Shown in pieces: positions 17,857 through 27,336 of a stretch of DNA of 46,156 nt. Source of the DNA: Archangium sp. Its GTDB lineage: Bacteria; Myxococcota; Myxococcia; Myxococcales; Myxococcaceae. Within the stretch, counting starts at the first letter, position 1. Every line of letters begins with the position of its first letter. The translations under genes and the position numbers were made by a program. Below the pieces are notes generated by a model. That model was given only the letters and a program-made list of their open reading frames with translations, did no database searches and was not told where the DNA came from. The stretch is taken from NCBI GenBank assembly GCA_030681645.1, contig JAUXRX010000012.1, forward strand, positions 1-46,156, read 5' to 3'.

Positions 17857-18600
17857 GTGTCCAAGAGCCACTTCGAAGGAGTCAGTCGCTTCTTCGGCGC
17901 CTTTCGCTGGGCCTTCATGCCGCTGGGGCTCTTCGCCCTCGTCGCGGTCGGGGTGCACTCCGCGGCCGACGTGGTCGACGACAAGCTGCTGCGCGCGGTC
18001 GAGTGGCTCGACGTGCTCTTCGATGGCCTGCTGGCCCAGTCAGAGCACACCGCGGCCTGGGTCAACCGCATCGACTCGCGCGAGCGCACGCTCATCGCCC
18101 GCGGCATCGCGCTCGCATGGGAGCTCGCGGTCGACCTGTTCATCGCCGTGCCCGCGCTCGCGTACGACGAGCTCGACGCGAAGGACCGCAAGTTCGTGCT
18201 GCTCAAGGACGAGACGTGGCGAACGCTGCTCGCGCGCGTCAACAAGCAACCGACGCCGATGCGCCTGGTGCGGCCGTTCGTCACCGCCGTCTTCGTGTTC
18301 GGCGGCGCCTACAGCGTCTCGAAGCTGGTCGAGTCGACGCTCTTCGTGGGGCTGGTGGGTGACGTGGCTCCCGCTGACGTCGCCGCGGTGCTCGCGCGCA
18401 TCTTCGCGGGTACGGCGATGACCATCGTCCTCTTCTCCCACGCGTGGCGCGCGGTGCTGCGCTCGCTGCAGCACGCCGACGCGGCGTGCCTCGCCAGCAA
18501 GCACCCGTGGATGACGGGCCTGTGGGGCTCGGTGCTGTCCTTTCCCCTGGCCCTGGCGTTGCTGCTCGAGGCCGAAGCGCTGCTGTCCTTCTTCCGATGA
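17857..18600 (+). CDS. Multi-pass membrane protein, unknown function
   Basis: Hydrophobic helices lie at about residues 20-37, 80-100 (GIALAWELAVDLFIAVPAL), 130-150 (FVTAVFVFGGAY), 180-200 and 220-243, with no recognised domain. The start is GTG 17857; there is no in-frame ATG nearby that fits better. The stop overlaps the M23 peptidase start (ATGA), so the two are translationally coupled and it may help place or regulate that enzyme. Confidence 0.6.
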   Translation: MSKSHFEGVSRFFGAFRWAFMPLGLFALVAVGVHSAADVVDDKLLRAVEWLDVLFDGLLAQSEHTAAWVNRIDSRERTLIARGIALAWELAVDLFIAVPALAYDELDAKDRKFVLLKDETWRTLLARVNKQPTPMRLVRPFVTAVFVFGGAYSVSKLVESTLFVGLVGDVAPADVAAVLARIFAGTAMTIVLFSHAWRAVLRSLQHADAACLASKHPWMTGLWGSVLSFPLALALLLEAEALLSFFR

Positions 18601-19691
18601 CGACCGCGACCTTTCAGCGCCCCGCGCGCGGGCTGCTCGACTTCATCGGCGCGGCGCTGTGCCTGTGGGCCGCCGCGTACCACACGCCCGTGGGCGCCCT
18701 CGTTCGCGACCTCGGCGCGCGCATCTTCTCGGCGAAGACGACCACGCGCCCGCTGCTGGCCTACTACACGGGCGGCGTCTACGAGTCGCACGAGGTCGAG
18801 GCGCCCACCCAGACCGCCTTCGTCCCGGACATCGAGGTGCTCGCCACCATTCCGCCCGGCCGCGCGCTCGGTCGCGGCGTGTTCGCCTCGGCCGCCATGC
18901 TCAGTGGCGACGCGCGCGCGCCCGTGGATGCGCTCGCCAGACGGTACGGAGTCCCCTTCGGCTCGCCGGAAGACGCCGCGATCCTGGTGGAGAAGGCGAA
19001 GCTCGAGCTCGGCAGCGAAGACGCCGCGGTGCTCGCGGTGTTCGCGGGCTACGACGTCGCCAGCTACGCCAGCCACCGCGTGGGCGCAGAGGGCCGCGAC
19101 ACGACGCTGGAGGTGCTCGCCGCGCGCCTCCCTCCCACCAGCTCGAAGGCGGTCTCCTCGGCCTCGACGGCGCTGATGCTCGGCACCGCCTACGGGCTCT
19201 CGTGGCCGGTCGCTCCGGGCACGCGGGTTTCGTCACCGTTCGGTTGGCGCAATCACCCCACGCTCGGCTACGGCAAGTTCCACACGGGTATCGATCTCTC
19301 CGTCCCCGAGGGCACGCCGGTGAAGGTGGTCGCCGACGGCATCGTGCGCCGCGCCAGCGAAGACGCGGTCAACGGCAAGGTGGTGATCATCGAGCACGGC
19401 CGCGGCGTGTCCACGGCCTACTGCCACAACTCCCACCTGCGGGTGACGACCGGCCAGAAGGTGACGGCAGGCGACGTGATCGCCGACTCCGGCACCACCG
19501 GGCGCAGCACCGGGCCCCACGTGCACTACCAGCTCGAGCTCGGCCACAAGCCGATGGACCCCTTCGCCTTCCGAGGCTCGAAGCCACTGATCATCGATCA
19601 AGCCCCGCCCCCGCCACCAAAGCCTGACGGGGGCACGCAACTGAAGAAGGCCTTCGACCAGTTCGGGCCTCCGCCCGCCTCGGAGGAGTAG
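18597..19691 (+). CDS. M23-family metallopeptidase (LytM/peptidoglycan hydrolase)
   Basis: Predicted zinc endopeptidase acting on peptidoglycan cross-links. It has an N-terminal membrane or signal helix (LLDFIGAALCLWAAAY) and a middle domain of unknown type. The M23 domain spans about 215-330, with HTGID (zinc ligands His229 and Asp233), GKVVIIEHG, the YCHNSHL block and the catalytic/zinc motif HVHYQ (His308, His310). All catalytic residues are present, so it should be active. The ATG at 18597 overlaps the previous stop. Confidence 0.88.
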   Translation: MTTATFQRPARGLLDFIGAALCLWAAAYHTPVGALVRDLGARIFSAKTTTRPLLAYYTGGVYESHEVEAPTQTAFVPDIEVLATIPPGRALGRGVFASAAMLSGDARAPVDALARRYGVPFGSPEDAAILVEKAKLELGSEDAAVLAVFAGYDVASYASHRVGAEGRDTTLEVLAARLPPTSSKAVSSASTALMLGTAYGLSWPVAPGTRVSSPFGWRNHPTLGYGKFHTGIDLSVPEGTPVKVVADGIVRRASEDAVNGKVVIIEHGRGVSTAYCHNSHLRVTTGQKVTAGDVIADSGTTGRSTGPHVHYQLELGHKPMDPFAFRGSKPLIIDQAPPPPPKPDGGTQLKKAFDQFGPPPASEE

Positions 19692-19725
19692 CCCCGTCGC
19701 CCCCCAACCGAAGCCCTGAGGCGTT

Positions 19726-19840
19726 CCCGAAACCGCCTCCGTCGTACCGATCCCGAGGCCGATCGCGATCCCGATCCCGGCCCCGACCCCGACCCCGAAA
19801 CCGAAACCGAAACCGGAAACCGGAGACCGGAACCCGGAAC
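19726..19840 (-). repeat. Hexamer-phased element, copy B (G-quadruplex-prone on minus strand)
   Basis: The plus strand reads CCGATC/CCGACC/CCGAAA-type hexamers; its reverse complement matches copy A closely. Five C-runs of 3-4 bases occur at 19770-19796, so the minus strand could fold as a G-quadruplex. It fills most of the gap between the M23 peptidase and dut. Confidence 0.85.
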
Positions 19841-19903
19841 GCCCCGCCAAAGGAACCCGCGGCGGAGCGGGCGTGTACCACCCGTGCTAGGACGCTCGCC
19901 TCC

Positions 19904-20353
19904 ATGAGCGTGACTGTGAAGGTGCGTCGCGTGCGTCCCTCGGACCTGCCCCTGCCGAAGTACCAGACGGCCCTCTCGGCGGGCATGGATCTGCTGGCTG
20001 AGCTCCCCGAAGACGTCACCCTCGATTCCCTCGAGCGTCGGCTGATTCCCACCGGCCTCTCCATCGAGTTGCCGCCCGGCTACGAGGCGCAGATCCGCCC
20101 CCGCAGCGGCCTGGCCCTCAAGCAGGGCCTGACCTGCCTCAACACCCCGGGCACCATCGACGCCGACTATCGGGGAGAGGTGGGGGTGCTCCTCATCAAC
20201 CTCTCGAAAGAGCGGGTGGTGCTCAAACGGGGCGATCGCATCGCGCAGATGGTGGTCTCGCCCACGGTGCAGGCCACCCTGGTCGAGGTCGAGGTGCTCA
20301 CCGAAACCACCCGGGGGCAGGGGGGCTTCGGGTCGACCGGGGTAGGGCGTTGA
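19904..20353 (+). CDS. dut: Deoxyuridine 5'-triphosphate nucleotidohydrolase (dUTPase)
   Basis: Converts dUTP to dUMP and pyrophosphate, keeping uracil out of DNA and feeding thymidylate synthesis. All five trimeric dUTPase motifs are visible: AGMDL, RPRSGLA, GTIDADYRGEV, RGDRIAQMV and the C-terminal RGQGGFGSTG. The length of 149 aa is typical. The upstream gap carries copy B of the G-rich element. Confidence 0.97.
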   Translation: MSVTVKVRRVRPSDLPLPKYQTALSAGMDLLAELPEDVTLDSLERRLIPTGLSIELPPGYEAQIRPRSGLALKQGLTCLNTPGTIDADYRGEVGVLLINLSKERVVLKRGDRIAQMVVSPTVQATLVEVEVLTETTRGQGGFGSTGVGR

Positions 20354-20445
20354 AGGTGTACTGGATCTGGGCTAAAAAACTGAGTTTGATTCACGCTTTA
20401 CGAAGTCGAAGCCAACACGTCGGCTGATTTCCGAGGTTCGTCCCG

Positions 20446-22950
20446 TTGCTCTGCTACCGCTGCGGCACCCACGTCCCGGACACGTCTGAGAAGTGTCCGA
20501 CCTGCGGGCAGAACCTGTCCACGGGCGGGTTGCGTCAGGCCACGGGCACGTTCAGCCGGCGGCGCGCGCAGACGAGCCAGATCGAAGGCGCGCCGTACAA
20601 GCCGCAGGACCTCGTCGCCAACCGCTACCTGATCAAGGACATCGTCGGCGCGGGCCCGCTGGGCTTCGTCTTCCGCGCCCACGACAAGGAGCTCGACGTC
20701 GAGGTCGCGCTCAAGGTGATCAACCCGCGGCTGCTCCAGTCGGTCGACGAGCGGAAGCTCTTCGCCAGGCAGCTGCGGCTCGCGCGCAAGCTCTCGCACC
20801 CGAACCTGGTGCGCGTGTACGAGGAAGGCGAAGACTCCGAGCGGCCGTTCTTCACCTCGCAGTTCCTCGACGGCCTCACGCTGCGGAAGATCATCGACCT
20901 GCGCCTGCAGAAGGGTCAGTTCTTCTCGCTGGGCGAGATCGAGCCCATCCTCTCGCAGATCTGCTCGGCGCTCGACGGCGCGCACAAGGTCGGCCCGCAC
21001 AGCGATCTCAAGCCCGACAACGTGCTGGTGCTGCCCGACCTGCTCAAGGTGACCGACTTCGGCCTCGGGCTGGCGATGCCGCGGCTCCCCTTCACGCAGG
21101 CGATGAAGGCGAAGAAGGCCGATCGGTACCTCGCGCCCGAGCTGATCGAGGGCAGCGAGATCGACGGCCGTGCCGACATCTACTCGGTGGGGGTGATCCT
21201 GGGAGAGATGCTCTCGGGCCTCACGCCCGACGGCTCGATCCCCGAGCTGCAGCGCCGCAACCCCGAGGTGCCCCCTCAGCTCGAGGGCATCTACCGCAAG
21301 GCGCTCAACAGCAACCCGAACGCGCGCTTCAAGACCGCCGGCGAGCTGATGGCGGAGATCGCCGACCTCTCGAAGAAGCTCGCGCCGCCGCTGCCTCCGA
21401 AGGTGAGCAAGCCCGAGCCGGCGAGCGGCACTGCGCCCGCGCCGCGCCCGCGCACCACCACGGGCATGTTGCAGCTCTCGCCCCGCCGCGAGAACAAGCC
21501 TCCGCCGCCGGTGCCCGAGCTGCCGCCTCCGCCCCCGCCGGTGACGGGCGAGAGCCTGCTGCCCGACTCGACGCAGGAGGTCGACCCGGCCCAGCTGCAG
21601 CGCGCGCTCAAGAACGCGAACGACCTCGACTTCAAGAAGGACCGCGAGAGCACCGAGGTGATCGACTCGGGCATGTTCATCGCGCAGCTCGACCAGGAGG
21701 ACGGGGTCGAGACGCGGGCGATGGTCGAGACGGTCGCGCCGCCGCCTCCCCCCCCGGCTCAGCCGCTCTTCCAGTCGCAGGCGCGCAAGCCGAACCGCAC
21801 CTGGATGCTGGTGGCCCTGCTGGTGGTCGCGGGCGTGGGCGTGGGCGCGGGGGGCGGCTTCCTGCTCATTCAGCGTCAGCGCCAGCAGCAGCAGCAACCG
21901 CCGCAGGTCGATCCGAACCCGAACCCGACGGGGGTGGTCGAGCCGACGGCTGACGAGATCGCCGCGAAGCTCGCCGCCGAGGCCGCCGCGAAGGAGAAGG
22001 CCGACGCCGAGGCCCTCGCCCTCCAGCAGGCCGCCGACGACCAGGCCGCGAAGGACAAGGCCGAAGCCGAGCGCCTCGCCGCCGAGAAGGTGAAGGTCAC
22101 GCCGATCCCCGACAAGGGCACGTCGAAGGCCGAAGCCGATCGCCTGGCGAAGGAAGCCGCGGCGAAAGAGAAGGCCGAGAGGCTCGCCGCGGACAAGGAA
22201 GCGAAGGAAGCGGCCGCGAAGGAGAAGGCCGAGAAGCTCGCTGCCGACAAGGAGGCGAGGGAGGCCGCGGCGAAGGAGAAGGCCGAGAAGGCCGCCGCCG
22301 CGAAGGAGGCCGCCGACAAGGCCGCGAAGGAGAAGGGCGAGAAGGTGCTCATCGCGGCGGCCATCACGCCGCCGACGCCGGCCGCCGGCATGGCGTGCCC
22401 CGAAGGCATGCGCCTGGTGGCCGCGGGGCCGTTCAAGATGGGGACGGCGCCGGGCGACCCGATGATGGGCTTCGACGAGAAGGCGCTCACCTCGGTGGAC
22501 GTGCCCGGTTTCTGCGTGGACATCTTCGAGTACCCGAACAAGCGCGGGGTGGCTCCGACGGCGAGCGTGGGCTTCGCCGACGCCAAGCGGCTGTGCGAGG
22601 CGCAGGGCAAGCGGCTGTGCAGCGAGGCCGAGTGGGAGAAGTCGTGCAAGGGCCCTGGCGGGGCGAAGTGGCCCTACGGCAACAGCTTCGACGCGAACAC
22701 CTGCAACACCGAAGACGACATCGGCGACTCGCGCAGCCTCTCTCCGGGCGGGCGGTTCGCCAAGTGCCGGTCGGGTTACGGGGTGGCGGATCTCTCGGGC
22801 AACGTGGCCGAGTGGACGTCGGATCGCATGATCAAGGGCGGCTCGTTCGCCAGCGGCGACTACGCGGTGCGCTGCTCGGCGCGGAAGAACGGCGCGTCCT
22901 TCGCCAAGTCGTCTGAGGTGGGGTTCCGGTGCTGCACCGAACAGCGCTGA
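20446..22950 (+). CDS. Membrane Ser/Thr protein kinase with C-terminal FGE-sulfatase-type domain
   Basis: The order is: N-terminal four-Cys zinc ribbon (CYRC, CPTC; residues 3-20); kinase domain about 55-310, with glycine loop VGAGPLGFVFRA, VALK Lys90, HSDLKPDN (Asp187; usual HRD is HSD), DFG 204-206 and APE as LAPE; Pro-rich linker; one membrane helix about 454-476; a long Ala/Lys/Glu coiled-coil stalk about 500-640; and an FGE/SUMF1-type domain about 650-834 (MRLVAAGPFKMG, RLCSEAEWEKSC, NVAEWTSD). Catalytic kinase residues are kept except the HRD arginine, so it may not depend on activation-loop phosphorylation. The FGE domain probably acts as a ligand binder outside. The TTG at 20446 starts the zinc ribbon. 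Confidence 0.9.
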   Translation: MLCYRCGTHVPDTSEKCPTCGQNLSTGGLRQATGTFSRRRAQTSQIEGAPYKPQDLVANRYLIKDIVGAGPLGFVFRAHDKELDVEVALKVINPRLLQSVDERKLFARQLRLARKLSHPNLVRVYEEGEDSERPFFTSQFLDGLTLRKIIDLRLQKGQFFSLGEIEPILSQICSALDGAHKVGPHSDLKPDNVLVLPDLLKVTDFGLGLAMPRLPFTQAMKAKKADRYLAPELIEGSEIDGRADIYSVGVILGEMLSGLTPDGSIPELQRRNPEVPPQLEGIYRKALNSNPNARFKTAGELMAEIADLSKKLAPPLPPKVSKPEPASGTAPAPRPRTTTGMLQLSPRRENKPPPPVPELPPPPPPVTGESLLPDSTQEVDPAQLQRALKNANDLDFKKDRESTEVIDSGMFIAQLDQEDGVETRAMVETVAPPPPPPAQPLFQSQARKPNRTWMLVALLVVAGVGVGAGGGFLLIQRQRQQQQQPPQVDPNPNPTGVVEPTADEIAAKLAAEAAAKEKADAEALALQQAADDQAAKDKAEAERLAAEKVKVTPIPDKGTSKAEADRLAKEAAAKEKAERLAADKEAKEAAAKEKAEKLAADKEAREAAAKEKAEKAAAAKEAADKAAKEKGEKVLIAAAITPPTPAAGMACPEGMRLVAAGPFKMGTAPGDPMMGFDEKALTSVDVPGFCVDIFEYPNKRGVAPTASVGFADAKRLCEAQGKRLCSEAEWEKSCKGPGGAKWPYGNSFDANTCNTEDDIGDSRSLSPGGRFAKCRSGYGVADLSGNVAEWTSDRMIKGGSFASGDYAVRCSARKNGASFAKSSEVGFRCCTEQR

Positions 22951-23861
22951 TCCTCACTGCCCTGGTCGCTTCGCTCGCCTTCGCCGAGCGGCCGCGCGTG
23001 GTGGTGGTGAAGTCGGCCGGGCTCAACGCCTACGCCCAGGTGGTCGCCGGCTTCGCGGCCGAGGTGAAGGGGCAGGTGGAAGAGTTCACGCTCGAGGAAG
23101 GGCCCGACGCGGCGGCAGCGGCCTTCAAGAAGCTCGGAGCCACCAGGCCGGCGTTGGTGCTGGCGATCGGTCCCGCCGCGGCAGTGGGAGCGCGCCGCGA
23201 GTTCAGCGACGTGCCGGTGCTGTTCTCGATGGTGCCGTACTACGAGAAGTACGAGCTCGAAGGGCAGAACACGACGGGCATCGCGCTGACGAGCGATCTG
23301 TCGCTCGAGCTCTCGGCGCTGAAGGCCGTGCAGCCGAAGGTGAAGCGAGTGGGCGTCTTGCAGGATCCCCGCTACTCGAAGGCGCTGCTCGAAGGCGCGG
23401 CGCAGGCGGCGCAGTCGCGAGGCCTGACGCTGGTAGCCATCGACGTGGACAGCTCCTCCAAGGTGGAGAAGGCGTTGGCCGCGATGAAGGGAAAGATCGA
23501 CGCGCTGGTGATCATCTCGGACAAGACGGTGGGGAACGCGGCGGTGGTCGAGCGGCTGCTGACCTGGAGCCAGGACGAGAAGGTGCCCGCGGTGGGCCTC
23601 GCCTCGGCGCAGGTGAAGCAGGGCGCCCTCTTCGCGCTGGCGCCAGCGCCGCTGGCGATCGGTCAGCAGGCGGGCCGCATCGCGAACCGGATCCTGGTCG
23701 AGAAGGTGGATCCCGGAGCAATGGCGGTAGCGAACCCGGAAGGGCTCGAGCTGCACGTCAACCTCACGACCGCGCGCCGGCTGGGTGCGCCTGAGACCTT
23801 TGCGCTCGACGTGGTGACCTTCGCCGCGCGCCAGAGCCTCACGGTCAAAGTCGCCGAGTAA
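22929..23861 (+). CDS. ABC-transporter-type substrate-binding protein (DUF534/ABC_sub_bind family)
   Basis: A signal peptide (LHRTALILTALVASLAFA) is followed by a two-lobe periplasmic-binding fold of the ABC_sub_bind type: PRVVVVKSAGLNAYAQVVAGF, PVLFSMV and RVGVLQDPRYSKALLEG, ending near VANPEGLELHVNLTTARRLG, which is the usual family ending. No permease or ATPase gene is adjacent, so the ligand and partner are unknown. The GTG at 22929 lies inside the 3' end of the kinase gene (22-bp overlap), implying coupling; it could serve as a sensor partner of the kinase. Confidence 0.75.
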   Translation: MLHRTALILTALVASLAFAERPRVVVVKSAGLNAYAQVVAGFAAEVKGQVEEFTLEEGPDAAAAAFKKLGATRPALVLAIGPAAAVGARREFSDVPVLFSMVPYYEKYELEGQNTTGIALTSDLSLELSALKAVQPKVKRVGVLQDPRYSKALLEGAAQAAQSRGLTLVAIDVDSSSKVEKALAAMKGKIDALVIISDKTVGNAAVVERLLTWSQDEKVPAVGLASAQVKQGALFALAPAPLAIGQQAGRIANRILVEKVDPGAMAVANPEGLELHVNLTTARRLGAPETFALDVVTFAARQSLTVKVAE

Positions 23862-23914
23862 CCGCAACACCCTCCGCACCCGAAGCCGTGTGTTCCGTGG
23901 GAACCGAAGGCGCC

Positions 23915-24036
23915 CCCGTACCCGATCGCGCCACCGATCCCGATCCCGATCCCGGCCCCGACCCCGGAACCGAAACCGCAACCGGAACCGGAAAAACCGG
24001 AACCGGAAACCGGAAACCGGAAACCGGAACCGCCGG
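23915..24036 (-). repeat. Hexamer-phased element, copy C (G-quadruplex-prone on minus strand)
   Basis: This is the same CCGATC/CCGACC core as copies A and B, with C-runs at 23939-23965, grading into CGGAAAC heptamers (about 23990-24030). It lies between the substrate-binding protein gene and purB. Confidence 0.85.
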
Positions 24037-24041
24037 GAACC

Positions 24042-24131
24042 GGGAACCGGAATCACCGGGAACCGGAATCACCGGGAACCGGAATCACCGGGAACGGGAA
24101 TCACCGGGAACGGGAATCACCGGGAACGGGA
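24042..24131. repeat. 16-bp direct tandem repeat, about 5.6 copies
   Basis: The unit GGGAACCGGAATCACC occurs three times exactly (24042, 24058, 24074). It then occurs twice with one C-to-G change (24090, 24106), followed by a partial copy to 24131. It appends directly to the hexamer element upstream of purB. There is no spacer variability, so it is not CRISPR. Confidence 0.95.
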
Positions 24132-24166
24132 TCCCGGCCCCTCCACTTTGAGCTAATCCACCCTCC

Positions 24167-25477
<1,311 letters not shown>

Positions 25478-25559
25478 CTCGGGGGCCGGGTTGGACTCGC
25501 CGACGGCTGACTGATTCCGCGAGCCTCGTGCTGGCGGCTGCGTTGCACGGTGCCGCTGC

Positions 25560-25688
25560 ATGGAGCTCGAGAGCGCGCTGAGACGGCTACTGGGGGAAGA
25601 GACGATCACGGAGGAGCCGATCGAGTGGTCCCCCGAGCCCTTCGGGCGGCCCCCCGAGCCGGATCCCGGCGGCGACGAGCCGCTCTGA
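25560..25688 (+). CDS. Small acidic ORF (42 aa) between purB and purC
   Basis: ATG 25560 to TGA 25688 gives a Glu/Pro-rich acidic peptide (MELESALRRLLGEETITEEP, then Pro/Glu-rich to the end). Four bases separate its stop from the purC stop. No clear ribosome binding site or family is seen. It could be a real microprotein or a chance frame. Confidence 0.3.
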   Translation: MELESALRRLLGEETITEEPIEWSPEPFGRPPEPDPGGDEPL

Positions 25689-25691
25689 GGC

Positions 25692-26645
25692 TCAGAGCAG
25701 CTTCGCGGCCTTCAGGTTCTTCTCCACCCGGGCGCGGACGTCGCCCACCACGAGCGGGAAGATGGTGCCGGTGATGCGCTCGAAGGCGGTGAGGTACTTG
25801 TCGGCGAGCATCACGCGCACGTCGTCGGGGATCGCGGGCGGCGTGCCCTGGCCCGAGAAGCCGCGCTCGGTGATCAGCCACTGGCGCAGGTTTTCCTTGT
25901 CGAGCATCTGCTGCGGCTCACCGCGGGCGAAGCGCTCTGCCGAGCCTTCCGCGATCCAGAAGCGGCTGCAGTCAGGGGTGTGCATCTCGTCGATCACGAC
26001 CAGCTCCTCGCCGACGAGCCCGAACTCGTACTTGGTGTCGACGAGCAGCATGCCCTGCGCCGAGGTCTGCTTCTGGCCCTCGGCGAACAGGCCCAGCGCG
26101 GCTTCCTTCGAGCGGGCCCAGTCGCGGGCGGACAGCAGGCCCCGCTCGAGCACGGCGGCGTCGGTGAGGGGCTCGTCGTGCTGGCCGATGGGGGCCTTGG
26201 TCGACGGGGTGAGCAGGGGCTTGTCGAACTTCTGGTCCTTCTTCATGCCGGGGGGCAGCGAGAGCCCGTACGGATCGCGGCCTGCCTCGTAGTCACGCCA
26301 GAGGCTGCCGGTGAGGTACCCGCGCACCACGAACTCGACCTTGAAGGCCTTCGCCTGGCGCCCGACGATCACGCAGGGATCGGGCATGTCGATGACGTGG
26401 TTCTTCACCACGTGCGCGGTCTTCTGGAACCAGAAGTGCGCCAGCGTGTTGAGCAGGTCGCCCTTGAAGGGGAGGGTGGTGAGCACGTGATCGAACGCCG
26501 AGAGGCGATCGGTGGTGATCAGCACCAGGCGATCGCCCTCGAGGTACGTGTCGCGCACCTTGCCCTGGTACTTCTGGCCGAGCGCAGGGAAGTCGGTGGC
26601 GTCGAGGGTGTGCGGAAGCTGGGCAGCGAGCCGGGCGTCAGACAT
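25692..26645 (-). CDS. purC: SAICAR synthetase (phosphoribosylaminoimidazole-succinocarboxamide synthase)
   Basis: ATP-dependent joining of aspartate to CAIR in purine synthesis. Family blocks are clear: GKVRDTYLEGDRLVLITTDR near the N-terminus, VEFVVRGYLTGSLW, GMLLVDTKYEFG, and VIDEMHTPDCSRFW, which holds metal and substrate acidic residues. The length of 317 aa fits the longer, single-domain type. The ATG at 26645 starts the protein. Confidence 0.98.
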   Translation of the reverse strand: MSDARLAAQLPHTLDATDFPALGQKYQGKVRDTYLEGDRLVLITTDRLSAFDHVLTTLPFKGDLLNTLAHFWFQKTAHVVKNHVIDMPDPCVIVGRQAKAFKVEFVVRGYLTGSLWRDYEAGRDPYGLSLPPGMKKDQKFDKPLLTPSTKAPIGQHDEPLTDAAVLERGLLSARDWARSKEAALGLFAEGQKQTSAQGMLLVDTKYEFGLVGEELVVIDEMHTPDCSRFWIAEGSAERFARGEPQQMLDKENLRQWLITERGFSGQGTPPAIPDDVRVMLADKYLTAFERITGTIFPLVVGDVRARVEKNLKAAKLL

Positions 26646-26660
26646 GAAACGCAGCTACCA

Positions 26661-26731
26661 CTCCCTCTCCCCGAGGGGGAATGGCGAACTCGCGCCTCGA
26701 GTGGGGAGGCAGGGTTGGGGAAGAGGGCAAG
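26661..26731. repeat. CCCTCTCC-type dispersed repeat, copy 4 (long form)
   Basis: The arms CCCTCTCCCCGAGGGGGA and GGTTGGGGAAGAGGGCAA are separated by a central segment containing GGCGAACTCGCGCCTCGAG. The identical segment occurs in copy 7 at 33400-33467. It lies between purC and a lipoprotein gene. Confidence 0.85.
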
Positions 26732-27280
26732 TCAGCGGGTCGGCGCGGCGGCCATGTAGACGAACGACGGGTTCAGCCTGAGCTGCCCATCGATCCACGC
26801 GGCGGCGTACGGCGCGCCCGGCGTGCGCACGACCGTCACGGCACCGGTCGGCTTCAGGTTCCACAGGGTGATCAGCGAGCGGGCGATCTGCTCGGCCGCC
26901 TCGCGCTCAGACAGGCCCTGGAAGGCATCGCGGCGATCTTCAGCGAAGCGGTCACCCCGCGTCTCGAAGTTGAGATCGAGGGGCGCGCCGGCGTCACCGG
27001 CCCCCAGGAGATCCGCGCTCAGTTCCAGCGCGGGCGCCGCGACGAACTCGCCACCGACGAGCATGGGGAAGAGCACGGCCCCGCGGGTGCCGGCCTGCAG
27101 GCTCGACTGGCGGGCGACGTCGCGGAACAGCTCGACGCGCACCTGCGCCGGCTCGAACTCGAGCCACTCGGCGGTCCCGGTGAGCGCCTGCGTGCTCGTC
27201 ACCCCACGAGACGGGCTCGCACCCATCCCGCAGCCCATGGCCCACATCAACGTCAGACTGATCAGTGCGGTTCGCAACAC
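26732..27280 (-). CDS. Lipoprotein of unknown function
   Basis: A lipoprotein signal peptide (LRTALISLTLMWAMGC) is followed by a domain of about 160 residues with no family that I recognise. The sequence alternates hydrophobic and charged residues (WLEFEPAQVRVELFRDVA, TGAVTVVRTPGAPYAAAW), suggesting a beta-rich fold. The start is GTG 27280. It is divergent from the RNA methyltransferase gene, with only 56 bp between starts. Confidence 0.65.
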   Translation of the reverse strand: MLRTALISLTLMWAMGCGMGASPSRGVTSTQALTGTAEWLEFEPAQVRVELFRDVARQSSLQAGTRGAVLFPMLVGGEFVAAPALELSADLLGAGDAGAPLDLNFETRGDRFAEDRRDAFQGLSEREAAEQIARSLITLWNLKPTGAVTVVRTPGAPYAAAWIDGQLRLNPSFVYMAAAPTR

Positions 27281-27336
27281 GGCTGCTCCACTATACGTTG
27301 GAAGACACCCGCCAGCCAGCCGAAGGTCCTGTTGAA

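Noticed and set aside
24042..24131. CRISPR array or iteron origin
   Set aside because: The 16-bp units abut without spacers, and no replication gene or AT-rich region is nearby.
23888..24156. Asp-Pro/Gly-Thr repeat proteins across the G-rich element
   Set aside because: The repeated DNA gives open reading in several frames at once; there is no ribosome binding site, and the same DNA occurs elsewhere between genes.
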